Origin: Carnobacterium_A antarcticum
Lineage (GTDB): Bacteria; Bacillota; Bacilli; Lactobacillales; Carnobacteriaceae
DNA: 64,000 nucleotides
Assembly (NCBI RefSeq): GCF_042658365.1
Contig: NZ_JBHSQC010000004.1
Strand: one strand, 5' to 3'
Positions 51,695 through 61,995 of this stretch are shown here, piece by piece (the first letter of the stretch is position 1; the number at the start of each line of letters is the position of its first letter). The position numbers and the translations under genes were made by a program. A model generated the notes under the pieces. It saw only the letters and a program-made list of their open reading frames with translations, did no database searches and was not told the DNA's origin.

Positions 51695-51761
51695 GTCTTG
51701 AATGGCTCTAAATTTTTTACTGAACAATCTTTCAGTAAGGTTCTCGATTTCGCTAAATCTA

Positions 51762-51770
51762 TGGTAAAAT
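51762..51770 (+). promoter_or_regulatory. Extended -10 promoter of pcrA operon
   Basis: TGG-TAAAAT (51762-51770); weak -35 TTCTCG at 51741. Confidence 0.5.
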
Positions 51771-51881
51771 GGCAAATGAAAACTTATACAAAAGTTTAAA
51801 CCTATTTGATAGAATAGGAAGAGTAAAAAGCAGAAGGAATAGTTATTAACTGGTTTGATATAAAGAGAGGATGTACACATT

Positions 51882-54122
51882 TTGGTATTACGAAAAAATT
51901 TATTAGATGGCATGAATCCGGGACAAAAAGAAGCCGTGGCTCATACAGAAGGTCCTCTTTTAATTATGGCAGGAGCCGGCAGTGGGAAGACGCGTGTGTT
52001 AACGCATCGCATTGCTTATTTGATTGAAGAAAAAGGCGTGAATCCTTGGAATATTTTAGCAATTACATTTACTAATAAAGCAGCAAAAGAAATGAAAGAA
52101 CGGGTGGGGCGTCTATTAGAAGGCGGAAACGATGTCTGGGTTTCAACTTTCCACTCGATGTGTGTTCGGATGCTGCGTCGAGATGTCGACCGAATCGGGT
52201 ACAATCGAGCTTTTACGATCAGTGACCCTGGCGACCAGCAAACACTGATGAAGCGTATTTTAAAAGAACGCGATATCGATCCGAAAAAATACAATCCACG
52301 GGCGATCTTATCTGAAATCAGCAATGCTAAAAATGAACTGATGACGGCTGAAGATTACCGTAAAATAGCGAACAGTTTTTTTGAAAAAATGGTGGCTGAT
52401 TGCTACGACGATTACCAAAAAGAATTGCGTCGTAATCAATCGGTCGATTTTGATGATTTGATCATGCTGACGATTCGCTTATTTGAAGAAAGTCCTGAGA
52501 CATTGGATTATTATCAAAATAAATTCCACTACATTCATGTGGATGAGTACCAAGATACCAATACAGCTCAATACACGTTGGTCAATATGATGGCGAAACG
52601 CTTCAAAAACCTTTGTGTCGTTGGAGATGCAGACCAAAGTATTTACGGTTGGCGCGGTGCCAATATGAACAATATTTTAGATTTTGAAAAAGACTATCCA
52701 GATACTAAATTGGTGATGTTGGAACAAAATTATCGTTCCACGAAGTTTATTTTGAAAGCAGCCAATGACGTGATTGCCAATAACACTAAACGCAAAGTAA
52801 AAAAATTATGGACCGATAACGATGATGGCGAAAAGCTGACGTATTACCGGGGGCAATCAGAAGGCGATGAATCCCGCTACGTTGTTGCTAAAATGCTGGA
52901 AGAAATGAAAGAAAATAATTACAATTACGGGGATTTTGCCGTATTGTACCGAACCAATGCCCAATCACGGGTAATTGAAGAAAGTCTATTGAAATCCAAT
53001 ATTCCGTATAAAATGGTCGGCGGACATAAGTTCTACGACCGTAAAGAGATTCGTGATGTCTTAGCTTACTTGCGGTTGATCGCCAATCCTGAAGACAACA
53101 TGAGTTTTGAACGGACCGTCAATACACCTAAACGAGGCATTGGTCCAGGAACGATTGAGAAGTTGAGAACTTTTGCGAACCAATACGAATGGTCTTTACT
53201 GGAAACGGCGTTGAATGTTTCGATCACTTCGATCACAGGTAAAGCGGCTAAAGAACTAGAGGGTTTTGCTTTCATGCTGCGCGACTTGCGTAAGATGCAA
53301 GAATACCTGCCCGTTACGAAATTAGTCGAAGAAGTCCTAGAACGCAGCGGCTATTTGAAATCGCTGGAAATGGAACGTACCTTAGAATCTGAAACTCGAG
53401 TAGAGAACATCAAGGAATTCTTGACGGTTACTCAACAATTTGAAAAAGACAGCAGTGAAGATAAAAGCTTGCTGACTTTCTTGACCGACTTAGCATTGAT
53501 TTCTGATTTGGATAACATTGAAGAAGAGCCGCAAAGCGAAGTCACTTTGATGACTTTGCACGCTGCTAAAGGATTGGAATTCCCAGTGGTTTTCCTGATT
53601 GGCTTGGAAGAAGGTATTTTCCCGTTGTCGCGTTCGATGATGGAAGAAGACGATTTGGAAGAAGAACGGCGCTTAGCTTATGTGGGGATCACACGTGCAG
53701 AGCAAAAATTGTACATCACCAATGCTTATTCACGAGTATTGTATGGTCGTGTCCAAAGCAACCAAGCTTCACGCTTTATTAGAGAAATCACGGATGAAGT
53801 GATGGAGTCCGGCAATATACAATCAGCAGGTACAGGTTCATTTAACCGTCCAGCAACGGCTAATACTCCGTTTCGCAGCAATCAAGCGGCACGTGCAAAC
53901 AGCACGCCTTATCAAGCGCCTGTCAATAACAAGACCGAAAGCGGCGCGGATAAATTAGGCTGGTCTGTCGGCGATAAAGCCGTGCATAAAAAATGGGGAG
54001 TTGGAACGGTAGTGAAAGTTACCGGAGATGCCAATAACCTTCAATTGGATATTGCTTTTAAAGAACAAGGCATCAAGCGGTTGTTAGCCGCCTTTGCACC
54101 GATCGAGAAAGCAACACCTTAA
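51882..54122 (+). CDS. pcrA: ATP-dependent DNA helicase PcrA
   Basis: 746-residue superfamily 1 helicase for repair and plasmid replication. Walker A AGAGSGKTRVL (about 31-41), VDEYQDTN (motif II), QNYRST (motif IV region), VTLMTLHAAKGLEFPVVF and VGITRAEQKLY. The C-terminal tail carries the PcrA-type GDKAVHKKWGVGTVV fold (RNA polymerase-binding). The start is TTG with AGAGAGG about 11 bases upstream; an ATG at 51871 is out of frame. First gene of a replication/tRNA-amidotransferase cluster. Confidence 0.95.
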   Translation: MVLRKNLLDGMNPGQKEAVAHTEGPLLIMAGAGSGKTRVLTHRIAYLIEEKGVNPWNILAITFTNKAAKEMKERVGRLLEGGNDVWVSTFHSMCVRMLRRDVDRIGYNRAFTISDPGDQQTLMKRILKERDIDPKKYNPRAILSEISNAKNELMTAEDYRKIANSFFEKMVADCYDDYQKELRRNQSVDFDDLIMLTIRLFEESPETLDYYQNKFHYIHVDEYQDTNTAQYTLVNMMAKRFKNLCVVGDADQSIYGWRGANMNNILDFEKDYPDTKLVMLEQNYRSTKFILKAANDVIANNTKRKVKKLWTDNDDGEKLTYYRGQSEGDESRYVVAKMLEEMKENNYNYGDFAVLYRTNAQSRVIEESLLKSNIPYKMVGGHKFYDRKEIRDVLAYLRLIANPEDNMSFERTVNTPKRGIGPGTIEKLRTFANQYEWSLLETALNVSITSITGKAAKELEGFAFMLRDLRKMQEYLPVTKLVEEVLERSGYLKSLEMERTLESETRVENIKEFLTVTQQFEKDSSEDKSLLTFLTDLALISDLDNIEEEPQSEVTLMTLHAAKGLEFPVVFLIGLEEGIFPLSRSMMEEDDLEEERRLAYVGITRAEQKLYITNAYSRVLYGRVQSNQASRFIREITDEVMESGNIQSAGTGSFNRPATANTPFRSNQAARANSTPYQAPVNNKTESGADKLGWSVGDKAVHKKWGVGTVVKVTGDANNLQLDIAFKEQGIKRLLAAFAPIEKATP

Positions 54123-54141
54123 GTAGAAAGGGGCTTGTCAG

Positions 54142-56169
54142 ATGACAACACAACATACTTTTGAAGAAGCTAAAATTCGCGTCAGCGAACTAAGAGACCT
54201 ATTAGATAAATACAGTTACCAGTATTATGTCCAGGACAACCCAACCATCAGTGATGCAGATTACGACAAACTGTATCATGAACTGGTTGAATGGGAAGAG
54301 GAATTTCCCGACATCATTACAAACGATTCGCCTACTCAACGAGTAGGCGGTACGATTTTACCGGGATTTGAAAAAGTGATCCATGAGATTCCGATGCTGA
54401 GTTTAGGCAATGCGTTCAATGAAACCGATCTGCTTGAATTTGATAAACGCATCAGGAAATTGACGGACAAAAAAATCCATTACATCTGTGAATTGAAAAT
54501 TGACGGGTTGGCTATCTCTTTAAAATACGAACAAGGAAAACTTGTTTTGGCAGCCACCCGCGGCAATGGAACGGTGGGGGAAAACGTTACGCAAAACATT
54601 CGTACCATCAAATCTGTGCCGCTGCGTTTAAAAAAACCGTATTCGATTGAAGTCCGCGGCGAATGTTACATGCCAAAAGCTTCTTTTGTGGCCTTAAATG
54701 AAGCCCGTGAAGAAAATGGCGAAGCTGTCTTTGCCAATCCGCGCAATGCAGCTGCAGGCGGTTTACGCAATTTAGATGCTAAAGAAACCGCTAAACGCAA
54801 TCTAAACACGTTTCTGTATACTGTTGCTGATTTTGGCGAAATGTCGGCTACGAGCCAAGAAGAAGCCCTCAACCAATTGGATGAGTTAGGTATTCGGACC
54901 AATCATGAACGGCAAGTTTTCGATACGATTGAAGAAGTTTGGGAATATGTGCAGCTTTTCGATGATAAACGAGCAGCTTTACCGTATGAGATCGACGGAA
55001 TCGTGATCAAAGTCAACGAATTTGACACACAAGCAGATATCGGCTTTACCGTCAAAGCACCGCGTTGGGCGATCGCTTATAAATTTCCGGCAGAAGAAGG
55101 GCATACGGTCGTGCGCAATATTGAATGGACTGTAGGACGGACAGGCGTGGTCACGCCAACGGCTATCATGGATCCTGTTCAGTTAGCCGGAACGACAGTG
55201 CAGCGCGCGAGTCTGCACAACGTTGATTTGATTCAGGAACGGGATATTCGCTTGCAGGATACCGTCGTGGTACATAAAGCTGGCGATATCATCCCAGAAG
55301 TGACCCGTGTTTTATTGGACGAAAGACCGGCTGACAGCCAGCCTTATCAGATTCCCAAACATTGCCCAGCTTGCGAGAGCGAACTGGTCCATTTAGAAGA
55401 AGAAGTGGCTTTGCGCTGCATCAATCCTAAATGCCCTGCACAAATCACAGAAGGTTTGGCTCATTTTGCTTCGCGGAATGCGATGAATATTGACGGAATG
55501 GGTCCAAAAGTGATCATTCAGCTGTTTGAAAAAAATCTGGTTCATGATGTAGCGGATTTGTACAAGTTAACGTATGACCAATTCGTGTCCTTAGATAAAA
55601 TCAAAGACAAAGCCGCGACCAATTTATTAGGAGCTATTGACGCCAGTCGAGCCAATTCGCTTGAACGCTTGATTTTTGGTCTAGGCATCCGACATGTCGG
55701 GGCAAAAGCAGCTAAATTGATCGCCGAACAGTTTGAAACTATTGAAGGCATCCAGCAAGCCAAAGCAGAAGACATTATCGCGATCGAAGGCATTGGAGAA
55801 ATCATTGCGGAAAGCGTTGAAACGTATTTTGCTTTGCCGGAAGTAGCTGAACTGATTGCTGAATTGCGCGAGTGCCAAGTCAATTTAACCTATCTTGGCA
55901 AGAAAAAAACAGAGGTTGCAACGATCGATTCTTATTTCAACGGGAAAACCATTGTGTTAACGGGGAAATTAACTCACTTTACGCGTGAAGAAGCCAAGGA
56001 ACGCATTGAAAATCTAGGCGGAAAAGTGACCGGCAGTGTTTCCAAGAAAACGGATTTAGTCGTGGCTGGCGAAGAAGCTGGCAGTAAATTGGATAAAGCC
56101 CAAAAACTTGATGTGACCGTCTGGGATGAAGATCAGTTGTTAGCAACATTAGAAGGAGAAGAAGCATGA
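54142..56169 (+). CDS. ligA: NAD-dependent DNA ligase
   Basis: 675 residues, standard length. Adenylation lysine K119 in ELKIDGLA, OB fold, zinc finger (HCPAC..CINPKC), helix-hairpin-helix region and a C-terminal BRCT domain (about 593-675). Seals nicks in replication and repair. It overlaps camS by four bases (ATGA), so the two are coupled. Confidence 0.96.
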   Translation: MTTQHTFEEAKIRVSELRDLLDKYSYQYYVQDNPTISDADYDKLYHELVEWEEEFPDIITNDSPTQRVGGTILPGFEKVIHEIPMLSLGNAFNETDLLEFDKRIRKLTDKKIHYICELKIDGLAISLKYEQGKLVLAATRGNGTVGENVTQNIRTIKSVPLRLKKPYSIEVRGECYMPKASFVALNEAREENGEAVFANPRNAAAGGLRNLDAKETAKRNLNTFLYTVADFGEMSATSQEEALNQLDELGIRTNHERQVFDTIEEVWEYVQLFDDKRAALPYEIDGIVIKVNEFDTQADIGFTVKAPRWAIAYKFPAEEGHTVVRNIEWTVGRTGVVTPTAIMDPVQLAGTTVQRASLHNVDLIQERDIRLQDTVVVHKAGDIIPEVTRVLLDERPADSQPYQIPKHCPACESELVHLEEEVALRCINPKCPAQITEGLAHFASRNAMNIDGMGPKVIIQLFEKNLVHDVADLYKLTYDQFVSLDKIKDKAATNLLGAIDASRANSLERLIFGLGIRHVGAKAAKLIAEQFETIEGIQQAKAEDIIAIEGIGEIIAESVETYFALPEVAELIAELRECQVNLTYLGKKKTEVATIDSYFNGKTIVLTGKLTHFTREEAKERIENLGGKVTGSVSKKTDLVVAGEEAGSKLDKAQKLDVTVWDEDQLLATLEGEEA

Positions 56170-57293
56170 ACAAAAAAATCATTGCATTAACAGCATCTCT
56201 TGTCTTTTTGCTCAGCGCATGCGGCAATCCGACAGGGGAAGATGGCGCTAGTACACCTGCCGAAACTCCAGGCAAGTCTGGCAAAACGACCGCTACGAGC
56301 CATCAGCTATCGACCGAATATTACAAAGCTGTTGTGACAGACGGCGGTTACCAAACGAGCCAATCACGGGGGATCACTTTAGGGTTGAATTCAAATTTCA
56401 ACCTAAAAGCTTTTGAAGTGGGGTTGATGAGTTTATCGCAAGATCATTATGCGACGGATACCCATTACTTCCAAGAAGGACAGTACCTTGATTCTGCATC
56501 AGTTGCCAAATGGCTGGGCCGTGTCAGCGAAGAAAATCCGGATGGCTTAAATCCAGAAGACAATGGCAGCAAAGAACCAAACGAGCGGAATCCCTACTTT
56601 TTGGCTTCCATTTTAGAACAAGACTACATGGTCGAGACCAAAGACGGATTTGCAGTAGACGGCATCAGCATCGGGTTAGCGATGAATACCGTTGACTACT
56701 ACCAAAAAGTTCAATTTGGTTCAGAATTTGAAACGAAAATCAGCCGCGAAGAGCTCCTGAAACAAGGAAAAGCAATGGCCGATAAAATTGTTCAACGTCT
56801 ACGTGAAATCGAAGGCGTGGGAGATATCCCTATCGTAGTAGGTATTTTTGAACAAACAACGAAAGATGATTTATCTGGCGGATCGTATATTGCTCAAGCA
56901 ACGAGTGAAAACGGCAATACCAAAGTTGGATCTTGGAGCGCTATCAATGAAACGAAAGTTATTTTCCCATTAGCTGGCGAGACCAGCAATGAGCTGACGA
57001 GTTTTGAAAACTTTAAAGCGGAAGTTGAAAACTTTTTCCCTAACTTAAGCGGTGTAACTGCTGAAGCGTATTATACCGAAAATCAACTAGTCAAAATGAA
57101 AGTGACCGTCACCACTCAATTTTATGGGGAAAGCGAAATGATTAGTTTTACTCAGCATGTAGCCGATAAAGCTGCCAGCTTCTTGCCACCCAATATTCCA
57201 ATCGAAGTCACCATTGATTCCATTAACGGAACAGAAGCCTTCTTGGCTCGTAAAGCGGGAGAAACCTCTTTTTACAGTCATGTGTTCGATTAA
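56166..57293 (+). CDS. camS: CamS family sex pheromone lipoprotein
   Basis: 375 residues. Signal peptide with lipobox LSAC (C19). CamS lipoproteins yield peptide pheromones in staphylococci and enterococci from their signal peptides; the mature protein's role is unknown. The body shows the family layout with RNPYFLASILEQDYM and IPIVVGIFEQ. In many Firmicutes it sits between ligA and gatC, as here. Repeat copy C begins six bases past the stop. Confidence 0.92.
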   Translation: MNKKIIALTASLVFLLSACGNPTGEDGASTPAETPGKSGKTTATSHQLSTEYYKAVVTDGGYQTSQSRGITLGLNSNFNLKAFEVGLMSLSQDHYATDTHYFQEGQYLDSASVAKWLGRVSEENPDGLNPEDNGSKEPNERNPYFLASILEQDYMVETKDGFAVDGISIGLAMNTVDYYQKVQFGSEFETKISREELLKQGKAMADKIVQRLREIEGVGDIPIVVGIFEQTTKDDLSGGSYIAQATSENGNTKVGSWSAINETKVIFPLAGETSNELTSFENFKAEVENFFPNLSGVTAEAYYTENQLVKMKVTVTTQFYGESEMISFTQHVADKAASFLPPNIPIEVTIDSINGTEAFLARKAGETSFYSHVFD

Positions 57294-57299
57294 TAATAA

Positions 57300-57514
57300 G
57301 AGCCCTATCTTTTTTGATAGTGGTAAGTAAGATGTCTGTAAGCTATAATCTTGGAATTTTTGGAGGAACAGTGGCTGCTTGTAGCCAGGAAGAGGATCGA
57401 AAATCTGGAGACCACAAGGGCTCTAGGAAGTCCCATGGATTTTTACAAGCGAACACGTAAGTTCCGGAGGGAATTTCAACCTCTAAAAATCTCTAACGCG
57501 ATTTAATAAAGAGC
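57300..57514 (-). repeat. Dispersed ~215-bp repeat, copy C (inverted)
   Basis: Reverse-complement copy of the element at 4481-4695. Shared: CCTCCGGAACTTACGTGTT, CCATGGGA, CCTCCAAAAATT and AAGATTATAGC. It keeps the blocks missing from copy B. The outer end holds CTATC-TTTTTT-GATAG, which could fold. Between camS and gatC. Confidence 0.8.
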
Positions 57515-57522
57515 TGCAATAA

Positions 57523-57574
57523 GCAAACTCCCTTTCGTTTAACCATAGAGCCGAAGGGGAGTTTGTGGTAGAAT
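57523..57574 (+). promoter_or_regulatory. Hairpin and extended -10 promoter before gatC
   Basis: AAACTCCCTTTCG pairs with CCGAAGGGGAGTTT, and TGG-TAGAAT (57566-57574) follows directly. The hairpin lacks a T-run; it may end the camS transcript partially or be a binding site. Confidence 0.5.
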
Positions 57575-57626
57575 AGGAAAAGAAGTTTGAAACAAGAATG
57601 ATGGATAGAAAGAGAGTGAAGCAGAG

Positions 57627-57932
57627 ATGATGATCAACGAAGAAAATGTTAAACACGTTGCGTTATTAGCAAAGTTAGAATTTCAAGACGAAGAAATTAC
57701 CCGCTTTACCCAACAAATAGACGACATTATTAACATGGTGGAACAATTGGAAGAGTTGGACACGACAGATGTGCCTGTAACCACTCACGGCTTACAAACG
57801 TACAGCGTGATGCGGAAAGACGTTGCAGTTCCAGGAACAGATCGCGAAAAATTATTCGAGAACGTTAAATCAGCAAAAGATGGTTTAATCAAAGTTCCTG
57901 CAATGATAGACAATGGGGAGGCAGGGGCATAA
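57627..57932 (+). CDS. gatC: Aspartyl/glutamyl-tRNA amidotransferase subunit C
   Basis: 101-residue scaffold subunit of GatCAB, which makes Gln-tRNA(Gln) (and often Asn-tRNA) from misacylated precursors. Family opening VKHVALLAKLEF and TTHGLQTYSVMRKD, ending DGLIKVPAMID. The start could be either of two adjacent ATGs (57627 or 57630). Confidence 0.95.
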   Translation: MMINEENVKHVALLAKLEFQDEEITRFTQQIDDIINMVEQLEELDTTDVPVTTHGLQTYSVMRKDVAVPGTDREKLFENVKSAKDGLIKVPAMIDNGEAGA

Positions 57933-57933
57933 G

Positions 57934-59385
57934 ATGACACTATTAGATCATACGTTAGAAGAATTGCACCAATTATTGGTTGCTAAAGAAACAACAGCCG
58001 AAGCAATCATGAAAGCCGTTTACGCGAGAATTGCTGAAACGGAAGACAAAGTCGGCGCATTCATTACCTTGACAGAAGAAGAAGCGTTAGAACAAGCTCG
58101 TCAAATGGATGCTGAAGGCATCGACCCGGCTAATATCTTGTCTGGTTTGCCGATCGGCATCAAAGACAACATCGTTACTGAAGGAACGCTGACGACTGCT
58201 GCAAGTAAAATGCTGGAAGACTTCGTACCGATTTACGATGCAACAGTAATGGAAAAAGTGAAAAAAGCCGGCATGATCTCAGTCGGAAAATTGAACATGG
58301 ACGAATTTGCTATGGGAGGAAGTACGGAAAGATCGTATTTCAAAGTAACCCATAACCCTTGGAATCTTGCTAAAGTTCCAGGCGGATCTTCAGGCGGATC
58401 AGCTGCTGCTGTAGCTGCCGGACAAGTTCCGATGACACTAGGCACCGATACAGGCGGATCGATTCGTCAACCGGCAGCTTTCAATGGAGTCGTTGGAATG
58501 AAACCGACTTACGGACGTGTGTCTCGTTTTGGTTTGATTGCCTTTGCTTCAAGTTTAGACCAAATCGGACCGCTTACTCGAAACGTTAAAGACAATGCGT
58601 TGGTCTTAAATGCGATCAGCGGCTATGATGAAAAAGACTCGATGAGCTACACGAAAGAAGTGCCTGACTTTACTGCTGGAATTGAAGATGGCGTAAAAGG
58701 CATGAAAATCGGTGTGCCAAAAGAATACTTACAAGAAGGCTTGGAAGCCGGCGTAAAAGAAGCTGTCCTTAAAGCGATTGAAACCTTTAAAGAATTAGGC
58801 GCTATTGTAGAAGAAGTAAGCTTGCCGCATTCAAAATACGGTGTACCAGCTTACTATATCATTGCTTCTTCAGAAGCTTCTTCCAATTTACAACGGTTTG
58901 ACGGCATCCGTTACGGGTACCGTTCGCCAGAAGCGAAAACTCTGGAAGAAGTGTATGTGAAATCTCGTTCTGAAGGATTTGGCATGGAAGTGAAACGCCG
59001 TATGATGTTAGGGACTTTCTCTTTAAGTTCTGGCTTCTATGACGCTCACTTTAAAAAAGCCGGACAAACACGGACATTGATCCGTCAAGACTTTGAAAAT
59101 GTTTTTGCAGAATACGATTTGATCTTAGGACCTACGACCACAACAACGGCTTTTGATATCGGCGGCCAAGTACATGACCCTGTAGCGATGTACCTAAGCG
59201 ACATCTTAACGGTTCCAGTGAACCTGGCAGGCGTACCAGCGATTTCAATTCCTTGTGGTTTCTCTGAAGGATTGCCAGTCGGCTTGCAATTGATTGCCAA
59301 CCACTTCGATGAACAAACTATTTATCAAGCGGCTTATGCTTTTGAGCAAGCAACTGAATTCCATAAAGAAAAACCAAACTTGTAG
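57934..59385 (+). CDS. gatA: Aspartyl/glutamyl-tRNA amidotransferase subunit A
   Basis: 483-residue amidase that liberates ammonia from glutamine. Catalytic Ser-cisSer-Lys triad regions GLPIGIKDN (Lys), GGSSGGSAAAVAAG and GTDTGGSIRQPA (the serines). The start ATG 57934 follows gatC by one base with GGGGAGGC as SD; an upstream frame inside gatC is not used. Confidence 0.96.
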   Translation: MTLLDHTLEELHQLLVAKETTAEAIMKAVYARIAETEDKVGAFITLTEEEALEQARQMDAEGIDPANILSGLPIGIKDNIVTEGTLTTAASKMLEDFVPIYDATVMEKVKKAGMISVGKLNMDEFAMGGSTERSYFKVTHNPWNLAKVPGGSSGGSAAAVAAGQVPMTLGTDTGGSIRQPAAFNGVVGMKPTYGRVSRFGLIAFASSLDQIGPLTRNVKDNALVLNAISGYDEKDSMSYTKEVPDFTAGIEDGVKGMKIGVPKEYLQEGLEAGVKEAVLKAIETFKELGAIVEEVSLPHSKYGVPAYYIIASSEASSNLQRFDGIRYGYRSPEAKTLEEVYVKSRSEGFGMEVKRRMMLGTFSLSSGFYDAHFKKAGQTRTLIRQDFENVFAEYDLILGPTTTTTAFDIGGQVHDPVAMYLSDILTVPVNLAGVPAISIPCGFSEGLPVGLQLIANHFDEQTIYQAAYAFEQATEFHKEKPNL

Positions 59386-59400
59386 GAGGCGGGAATAAAA

Positions 59401-60831
59401 ATGAATTTTGAAACAGTGATCGGACTTGAAGTCCACGTAGAATTAAAAACAGAATCAAAAATGTTCTCACCAGCTCCAGCACATTTTGGTGCAGAACCGA
59501 ATACCAATACCAATGTGATCGACTGGGGTTACCCAGGCGTTTTACCGGTCATCAATGAACAAGCGGTGGAATTTGCGATGAAAGCAGCAATGGCTTTGAA
59601 TTGTGAGATTTCAACCGATACCAAATTTGACCGTAAAAATTACTTTTACCCAGACAACCCAAAAGCGTACCAAATTTCTCAATTTGACCAACCGATTGGG
59701 CACGATGGCTGGATCGACATTGAAGTCGAAGGCAAAACCAAAAGAATCCGCATCGAACGGGTCCATTTAGAAGAAGACGCTGGGAAAAACAATCACGGCA
59801 CAGACGGCTATTCTTATGTCGACTTAAACCGTCAAGGAACACCGTTGATCGAAATCGTTTCGGAAGCTGATATGCGTTCTCCAGAAGAGGCTTATGCGTA
59901 TCTTGAAGCGGTCAAACAAGTGATTCAATATACCGGCGTCAGCGATGTGAAAATGGAAGAAGGTTCAATGCGTTGCGACGCGAACGTTTCATTGCGTCCA
60001 ATTGGTCAAACTGCTTTTGGAACGAAAGCAGAATTGAAAAACTTGAACTCATTCAACTTTGTCCGCCGTGGTTTGGCGTTTGAAGAAACCCGTCAAGAAA
60101 AAGTATTGCTCTCAGGAGGCGTTATCGGACAAGAAACTCGTCGTTACGATGAAGCGACCGGTGAGACGATTTTGATGCGTGTTAAAGAAGGGGCTGATGA
60201 CTACCGTTACTTCCCAGAGCCTGATTTGCCGAATTTGGTCATTGACGATGCTTGGATCGAACGCGTTAAAGCCAGCATTCCTGAAATGCCGCATATGCGT
60301 CGCGAGCGTTACATTACTGAACTTGGGTTATCGGATTACGATGCTATGGTAATGACAGCTACCAAAGAAATGTCTGATTTCTTTGAAGCAGCTTTAGCGA
60401 ATGGAGCAGATGCAAAACAAGCTTCCAACTGGTTGATGGGCGAAGTTTCGGCTTATCTAAACAGTGAAAAGATAGAACTTCACGATACTCAGCTAACGCC
60501 GAAAAATTTAACGGGCATGATCAACTTGATTGCTGATGGAACCATCAGTTCAAAAATGGCCAAAAAAGTCTTCCAAGAATTGATCACTAAAGGCGGCGAT
60601 GCACAAGAAGTCGTTGAGAAAAATGGATGGGTTCAATTAAGCGATCCAGCAAAATTGATTCCAATGGTCAATGAAGTACTTGATAATAATGCTCAGTCGA
60701 TCGAAGATTTCAAAAATGGGAAAGATCGGGCTATCGGGTTCTTGGTTGGACAAATCATGAAAGCTACCAAAGGACAGGCGAATCCTGGGATCGTAAACAA
60801 ACTATTGAACGAAGAGTTAGCTAAACGCTAA
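59401..60831 (+). CDS. gatB: Aspartyl/glutamyl-tRNA amidotransferase subunit B
   Basis: 476-residue kinase-like subunit that activates the tRNA-bound Glu or Asp. Opening ETVIGLEVHVELKTESKMFS, KMEEGSMRCDANVSLRP and the C-terminal YqeY-like domain (about 330-476). SD TAGGAGGCGGG. Completes GatCAB. Confidence 0.96.
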   Translation: MNFETVIGLEVHVELKTESKMFSPAPAHFGAEPNTNTNVIDWGYPGVLPVINEQAVEFAMKAAMALNCEISTDTKFDRKNYFYPDNPKAYQISQFDQPIGHDGWIDIEVEGKTKRIRIERVHLEEDAGKNNHGTDGYSYVDLNRQGTPLIEIVSEADMRSPEEAYAYLEAVKQVIQYTGVSDVKMEEGSMRCDANVSLRPIGQTAFGTKAELKNLNSFNFVRRGLAFEETRQEKVLLSGGVIGQETRRYDEATGETILMRVKEGADDYRYFPEPDLPNLVIDDAWIERVKASIPEMPHMRRERYITELGLSDYDAMVMTATKEMSDFFEAALANGADAKQASNWLMGEVSAYLNSEKIELHDTQLTPKNLTGMINLIADGTISSKMAKKVFQELITKGGDAQEVVEKNGWVQLSDPAKLIPMVNEVLDNNAQSIEDFKNGKDRAIGFLVGQIMKATKGQANPGIVNKLLNEELAKR

Positions 60832-60861
60832 TTCTTTGAACAGTAGTAAAGGAGTGTTTCT

Positions 60862-61920
60862 ATGCGTGCGAGAATTATTTATAATCCTACTTCCGGGCGC
60901 GAGCTGATCAAACGGAATTTAGTTGAGATTCTTCAAATTTACGAAGAAGCTGGTTATGAAACTAGCGCTTTTGCAACAACAGCGAATCCCCATTCTGCTC
61001 ATGATGAAGCAAAACGGGTTGCTGAAGCTGGCTTTGATCTGATCATAGCTGCTGGCGGGGATGGAACGATCAATGAAGTCGTGAACGGCATTGCGGGATT
61101 AAGCAATCGGCCTAAAATGGCCATCATTCCGGCTGGAACGACGAATGACTACGCACGTGCGTTGCATATTCCACGAAATAATTTGCTGGAAGCTGCTAAA
61201 TTGGTCCAAAACCAGCAAACGATCAAGATGGATATTGGGAAAGCGACAATGAATGATGAAGAAACATACTTCATCAATATCGGCGGCGGCGGTCTGATGA
61301 CTGAATTGACCTATGATGTTCCCTCTAGTTTGAAATCGATTTTTGGCTACTTAGCTTATTTCGCCAAAGGAGCAGAAATGCTGCCGCGGATCAAGCCGAT
61401 CCCGATGCACATTGAATACGATGATGGTGTTTATGAAGGAACAGCTTCAATGTTTTTTGTGGCGGTGACGAATTCAGTCGGCGGTTTTGAACAAATCGCT
61501 CCTGATGCTCTGTTAGATGATGGAAAATTCACATTGATCATCGTGAAAACAGCTAATCAAATTGAAATCTTGCATTTGATTGCTTTGCTGTTAAACGGCG
61601 GCAAACACATTGATCATCCAAACATTCTTTATGCGAAAACCAGCAAGATCCATGCGCGACCTGCAAATGATTCGCGGATGATGATCAATTTGGACGGAGA
61701 ATATGGGGGAGATGCCCCGGTAACCTTTACTAATTTGCACCAGCATATTGAAATGTTTGCAAATGTCGATGAAATTACCGGAGCCGTTACTAACCCAATC
61801 GACCATACAGAAGATGTAGAAGAAGCGTTCATCAAAGAAGTTGAAGGATTGACCAACGAGGACATCAATGAAGACGGCATTATTTCTTCAGGCAAAGAAT
61901 CGGAAGAAAAACAAAAATGA
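60862..61920 (+). CDS. dagK: Diacylglycerol kinase, DgkB/YegS family
   Basis: 352-residue lipid kinase that recycles diacylglycerol released by lipoteichoic acid synthesis into phosphatidic acid. Motif GGDGTINEVVNG (about 66-77) binds ATP, PAGTTNDYARAL (about 92-103) follows. The C-terminal 45 residues are acidic and variable. It lies 30 bp after gatB and links functionally with ltaS at the window start. Confidence 0.93.
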   Translation: MRARIIYNPTSGRELIKRNLVEILQIYEEAGYETSAFATTANPHSAHDEAKRVAEAGFDLIIAAGGDGTINEVVNGIAGLSNRPKMAIIPAGTTNDYARALHIPRNNLLEAAKLVQNQQTIKMDIGKATMNDEETYFINIGGGGLMTELTYDVPSSLKSIFGYLAYFAKGAEMLPRIKPIPMHIEYDDGVYEGTASMFFVAVTNSVGGFEQIAPDALLDDGKFTLIIVKTANQIEILHLIALLLNGGKHIDHPNILYAKTSKIHARPANDSRMMINLDGEYGGDAPVTFTNLHQHIEMFANVDEITGAVTNPIDHTEDVEEAFIKEVEGLTNEDINEDGIISSGKESEEKQK

Positions 61921-61946
61921 AGAATAAAAAAATAATAAAGTAAACT

Positions 61947-61975
61947 TTGAGTTTGCTGCTCTTTTGTGTCATAAT
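61947..61975 (+). promoter_or_regulatory. Promoter of rlmCD, inside the dagK terminator
   Basis: TTGAGT, 17 bp, CATAAT; the -10 lies in the terminator loop. Confidence 0.5.
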
Positions 61976-61995
61976 GAAGAGTAGCAAACTTTTTT
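61950..61995 (+). terminator. Terminator of gatCAB-dagK operon
   Basis: AGTTTGCT..CTCTT pairs with AAGAG..AGCAAACT, followed by TTTTTT. Confidence 0.8.
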
